Shown: piece by piece, positions 61,881-64,000 of the stretch
Position numbering within the stretch: the first letter of the stretch is position 1
How the letters are laid out: every line of letters begins with the position of its first letter
Assembly: GCA_002381645.1 (NCBI GenBank)
Contig: DFXE01000020.1
Location: 1 to 64,000 of the forward strand
Direction: 5' to 3'
Length of the DNA: 64,000 nucleotides
DNA from: Bacteroidales bacterium UBA4116
GTDB taxonomy: Bacteria; Bacteroidota; Bacteroidia; Bacteroidales; Tannerellaceae
Made by a program: the position numbers and the translations under genes
Notes under the pieces: model-generated
What the model saw: only the letters and a program-made list of their open reading frames with translations
What the model was told of the DNA's origin: nothing
Database searches by the model: none

Positions 61881-63164
61881 ATGAAAAGAATAATTGTTTT
61901 TGTAAAGAACTGGTTCGCAAAGAGAAGCGCAACAAAAGATGCCCGTACAGCAAAAAAGGCAAACGGCTATCCGGAAACTACCCCGAAAACGCCCAACGTG
62001 CCGGCGTATAAACCACAGGCGGCAACCTGCAGGAATCTACTGTCGGAAATCGAGGCACACCTCCTTTCCCGCTATGAGTTACGCTACAATAAACTGACGG
62101 AAACTGCCGAATTCAGGCAAAAAGGACGCGCAGACAGTCCATTCACTGCTGTAGGGCAGCGCGAACTGAACGGGATATGCCTCGAACTGCACCGGCAGGG
62201 TATCGAGTGCTGGGACAGGGACGTTTCACGTTATATCCTCTCCACCGATATTCCGGCATACCACCCGATACGGGAATATATGGAGGGACTGCCCGGCTGG
62301 GACGGTATCTGCCGGGTAGATGCGTTGGCGGGCAGGATATCCGGTAAACCGGTTTGGGTAAGGGGATTTCACCGCTGGATGCTGGCGCTGGCGGCGCAAT
62401 GGTCGGGTATCGACACGCTCCATGCCAACAGCGTGGCGCCGGTACTGGTAAGTACCACACAGGGCATGCATAAATCCACTTTCTGCAAAATGCTGGTTCC
62501 ATCTCAATTACAGGCTTATTATACGGATAGTTTCGACCTGGCATCTGTATCGGGGGCGGAACAGAAGCTGGCGGTTTTCGGGCTGATCAACCTCGACGAG
62601 CTCGATAAATTCTCTGCTAAAAAAATGGCCCTGCTCAAAAACCTGATGCAAATGGCCGGGCTGAATATCCGCAAAGCCTACCGCAAAAACTACAGCCCGC
62701 TGCCACGAGTAGCCTCCTTTATTGCCACCTCCAACCAGAAAGACCTGTTGACCGACCCCACCGGCAGCCGCCGTTTCCTGTGTGCGGAAATAACCCGTAA
62801 GATAGACTGTTCGCCTATTGATCACCTCCAGCTCTTCGCCCAGCTCAAAGCAGAACTGGCAAACGGGATGCGCTATTGGTTTACTACCGGAGAGGAGGCC
62901 GCAATAATGGAGAATAATGCCCCCTTCCGCAAAAGGGGAATGGAAGAAGATATTTTTTACCGGTGCTACCGTCTTCCGCAAAAAGATGAAAAAGGAGAGT
63001 ACGTATCCGCCGCCGATATCTATGGAAAGATGAAGAAGAAACACCCTTCCGCCATGCGCGACATCTCGGCCATCGTGCTCGGCCGCCTGCTCACCTCCAT
63101 CGGCATCCCGCGTATCCATACCAAAATGGGAAACCGCTACCATGTATGCGCGTTACCGGAGTGA
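61881..63164 (+). CDS. VapE/VirE-type P-loop protein (virulence-associated E, DUF3874-like C-terminus)
   Basis: A 427-residue protein of the virulence-associated E family, a helicase/primase-like P-loop ATPase common in mobile elements. The N-terminus is basic and low-complexity. Residues about 60-150 hold LLSRYELRYNKLTETAEFR and HPIREYMEGLPGWDGICRVDAL, both VapE features. The ATPase has a deviant Walker A (STTQGMHKSTFCKML instead of GxGKST), Walker B VFGLINLDELDKF, and the sensor/arginine part ASFIATSNQKDLLTDPTGSRRFL. The C-terminus (YVSAADIYGKMKKKHPSAM) is a DUF3874-like winged helix. It is an orphan with no integrase or phage gene nearby. It is GC-richer than its upstream region, and a 22-bp dyad array lies before it. 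Confidence 0.85.
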   Translation: MKRIIVFVKNWFAKRSATKDARTAKKANGYPETTPKTPNVPAYKPQAATCRNLLSEIEAHLLSRYELRYNKLTETAEFRQKGRADSPFTAVGQRELNGICLELHRQGIECWDRDVSRYILSTDIPAYHPIREYMEGLPGWDGICRVDALAGRISGKPVWVRGFHRWMLALAAQWSGIDTLHANSVAPVLVSTTQGMHKSTFCKMLVPSQLQAYYTDSFDLASVSGAEQKLAVFGLINLDELDKFSAKKMALLKNLMQMAGLNIRKAYRKNYSPLPRVASFIATSNQKDLLTDPTGSRRFLCAEITRKIDCSPIDHLQLFAQLKAELANGMRYWFTTGEEAAIMENNAPFRKRGMEEDIFYRCYRLPQKDEKGEYVSAADIYGKMKKKHPSAMRDISAIVLGRLLTSIGIPRIHTKMGNRYHVCALPE

Positions 63165-63220
63165 ACCGGTTTCAAAATTTGCAGGTATTCCGGTTTTAAC
63201 GAACAGCCGCTGATAGCATA

Positions 63221-64000
63221 TTATGCTACCGTTACCCTTTTGCCCCGTAGGATGCTCAGGGTATAAAACACCAGTCCCATCCAAACAAAAGCAAAACAGA
63301 TAAGATATTCTTTCCCGAATGCTTCATGGTAAACAAATACCCCGAGAAGCAATTGAAGGGTCGGACAGATATACTGGATAAAGCCCAGCGTTGACAAGGG
63401 GATAATCTGTGCCGATTTACCGAACCAGAAAAGCGGGATAGCCGTAACGATGCCGCTGGCTAATAACAAAGCAACGGTAAGGGGCGATGAGGGGAAAAAC
63501 GGGACTTCCTGTCCGCTTCCGGCGGAATAGCATAAAAAGGCCAGGGCAAACGGAAAAACCATCATCGTTTCGACCGTAAGCGCAGGCATGGATTCGAGGT
63601 TCGCCTTCTTTTTCAATAACCCGTACAAACCGAAGGTAGTGGCAAGGAGTAGCGATATCCAGGGAAATTTACCGTAGCTGAAGGTAATATACAAAACTCC
63701 GGTAAGGGCCAGTGCCACGGCTATTTTCTGCATCGGTGCCAGTCGCTCTTTTAAAAACACATATCCTAAAAATACGTTCACCAGCGGGTTGATGTAATAA
63801 CCCAGACCTGCCTCCACAATATGGTTGCTCGCTACGGCATAGATATAGATACCCCAGTTGGCGCTCACCAAAAACCCAGCCAGGCCGAGACGAAGCAAAA
63901 GCCGGGGTTGCTTAACGTAGCTGATAAACGTTTGCCGGTTGGTGAACCATACCCAGCCCAAAAGGAACGCGAACGACCATACGATACGGTGAGCCAGTAC
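63221..64000 (-). CDS. RarD-type EamA permease (5' end outside window)
   Basis: Inner-membrane transporter of the drug/metabolite superfamily, RarD subgroup. Visible features are NWGIYIYAVASNHIVEAGLGYYINPL, LGYVFLKERLAPMQKIAV, FGLYGLLKKKANLESMPAL and FIQYICPTLQLLLGVFVYHEAF, typical RarD segments with about eight membrane helices in view. The frame remains open past the TTG at 63961 to the window edge and encodes LAHRIVWSFAF, a conserved RarD stretch, so the gene continues to the right. Substrates of the family are poorly defined. It is convergent with vapE, 56 bp apart. Confidence 0.9.
   Translation of the reverse strand, partial: VLAHRIVWSFAFLLGWVWFTNRQTFISYVKQPRLLLRLGLAGFLVSANWGIYIYAVASNHIVEAGLGYYINPLVNVFLGYVFLKERLAPMQKIAVALALTGVLYITFSYGKFPWISLLLATTFGLYGLLKKKANLESMPALTVETMMVFPFALAFLCYSAGSGQEVPFFPSSPLTVALLLASGIVTAIPLFWFGKSAQIIPLSTLGFIQYICPTLQLLLGVFVYHEAFGKEYLICFAFVWMGLVFYTLSILRGKRVTVA

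Noticed and set aside
63164..63197. Weak hairpin AACCGG/CCGGTT after vapE as a terminator
   Set aside because: Only a 6-bp stem with a long loop and a short T run; not convincing enough to list.
1..64000. tRNA or rRNA genes, insertion sequences, integrases
   Set aside because: I scanned for cloverleaf-like segments, transposase motifs and terminal inverted repeats by eye and found none I could support.

Overview
The window looks like a chromosomal segment of an anaerobic gut- or oral-type Bacteroidales (Bacteroidota); I cannot place it securely below order. The evidence is a SusC/SusD pair, many lipoproteins with Bacteroidota-type lipoboxes, a C10 cysteine protease with a type IX secretion C-terminal domain, a DPP5-like S9 peptidase, an HU-HIG protein, and recurrent TAnnTTTG -7 promoter elements with AT-rich leaders instead of Shine-Dalgarno sites. 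No rRNA, tRNA, CRISPR array or insertion sequence was seen. Genes at both edges are cut (SusC on the left, a RarD-like permease on the right).

Layout. 0-8.8 kb: polysaccharide utilisation genes (SusC, SusD, a GH51 arabinofuranosidase with a GH43-like N-terminal part, and a DUF418 membrane protein). 8.9-13.1 kb: Ohr/OsmC, an OmpA-type lipoprotein, a lactonase and an HU-HIG DNA-binding protein, then a divergent lipoprotein. The HU/lipoprotein gap carries a four-copy, 22-bp-period dyad array. 13.2-19.1 kb: AraC regulator, Fe-alcohol dehydrogenase, pyruvate oxidase and umuDC. 19.1-27.6 kb: VOC protein, a small stress cluster (YtxH-like, GlsB, YegP), fbaB, DPP5, SPOR lipoprotein, WbuC-type cupin, dicarboxylate symporter, NlpE-like lipoprotein and a PLD-like protein.

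27.6-38.4 kb is a notable accessory block. Two paralogous modules, each a small His-rich membrane protein plus a TonB-dependent receptor with a CxxC in its plug, lie in inverted orientation around a secreted C10 protease. One module continues into a MacB/FtsX-type ABC transporter. The block is probably a metal or haem acquisition locus. 38.5-41.7 kb is housekeeping (ndk, DUF4494, YggS, DHOD-like). 41.7-49.7 kb is a minus-strand run: a very large membrane-anchored pentapeptide-repeat protein, two SGNH hydrolases, an MBOAT O-acyltransferase and a hypothetical protein, probably for O-acylation of a surface polymer.

49.8-55.8 kb holds recQ, a BspA-type LRR lipoprotein and a divergent TPR-histidine kinase/response-regulator pair, with a TCACCC-type palindrome between them. 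55.9-59.8 kb is GC-richer: a NAD-kinase-like protein overlapping an SPFH protein, then aguB and aguA. 59.9-64 kb has an outer-membrane beta-barrel protein, a 610-bp intergenic region with a second four-copy, 22-bp-period dyad array, a VapE-type P-loop protein and the cut RarD permease.

The most interesting signal is the pair of 22-bp iteron-like arrays at 12131-12218 (next to the HU-HIG gene) and 61638-61725 (upstream of the VapE gene). They share period, copy number and 6-4-6 dyad architecture, and partly share sequence.
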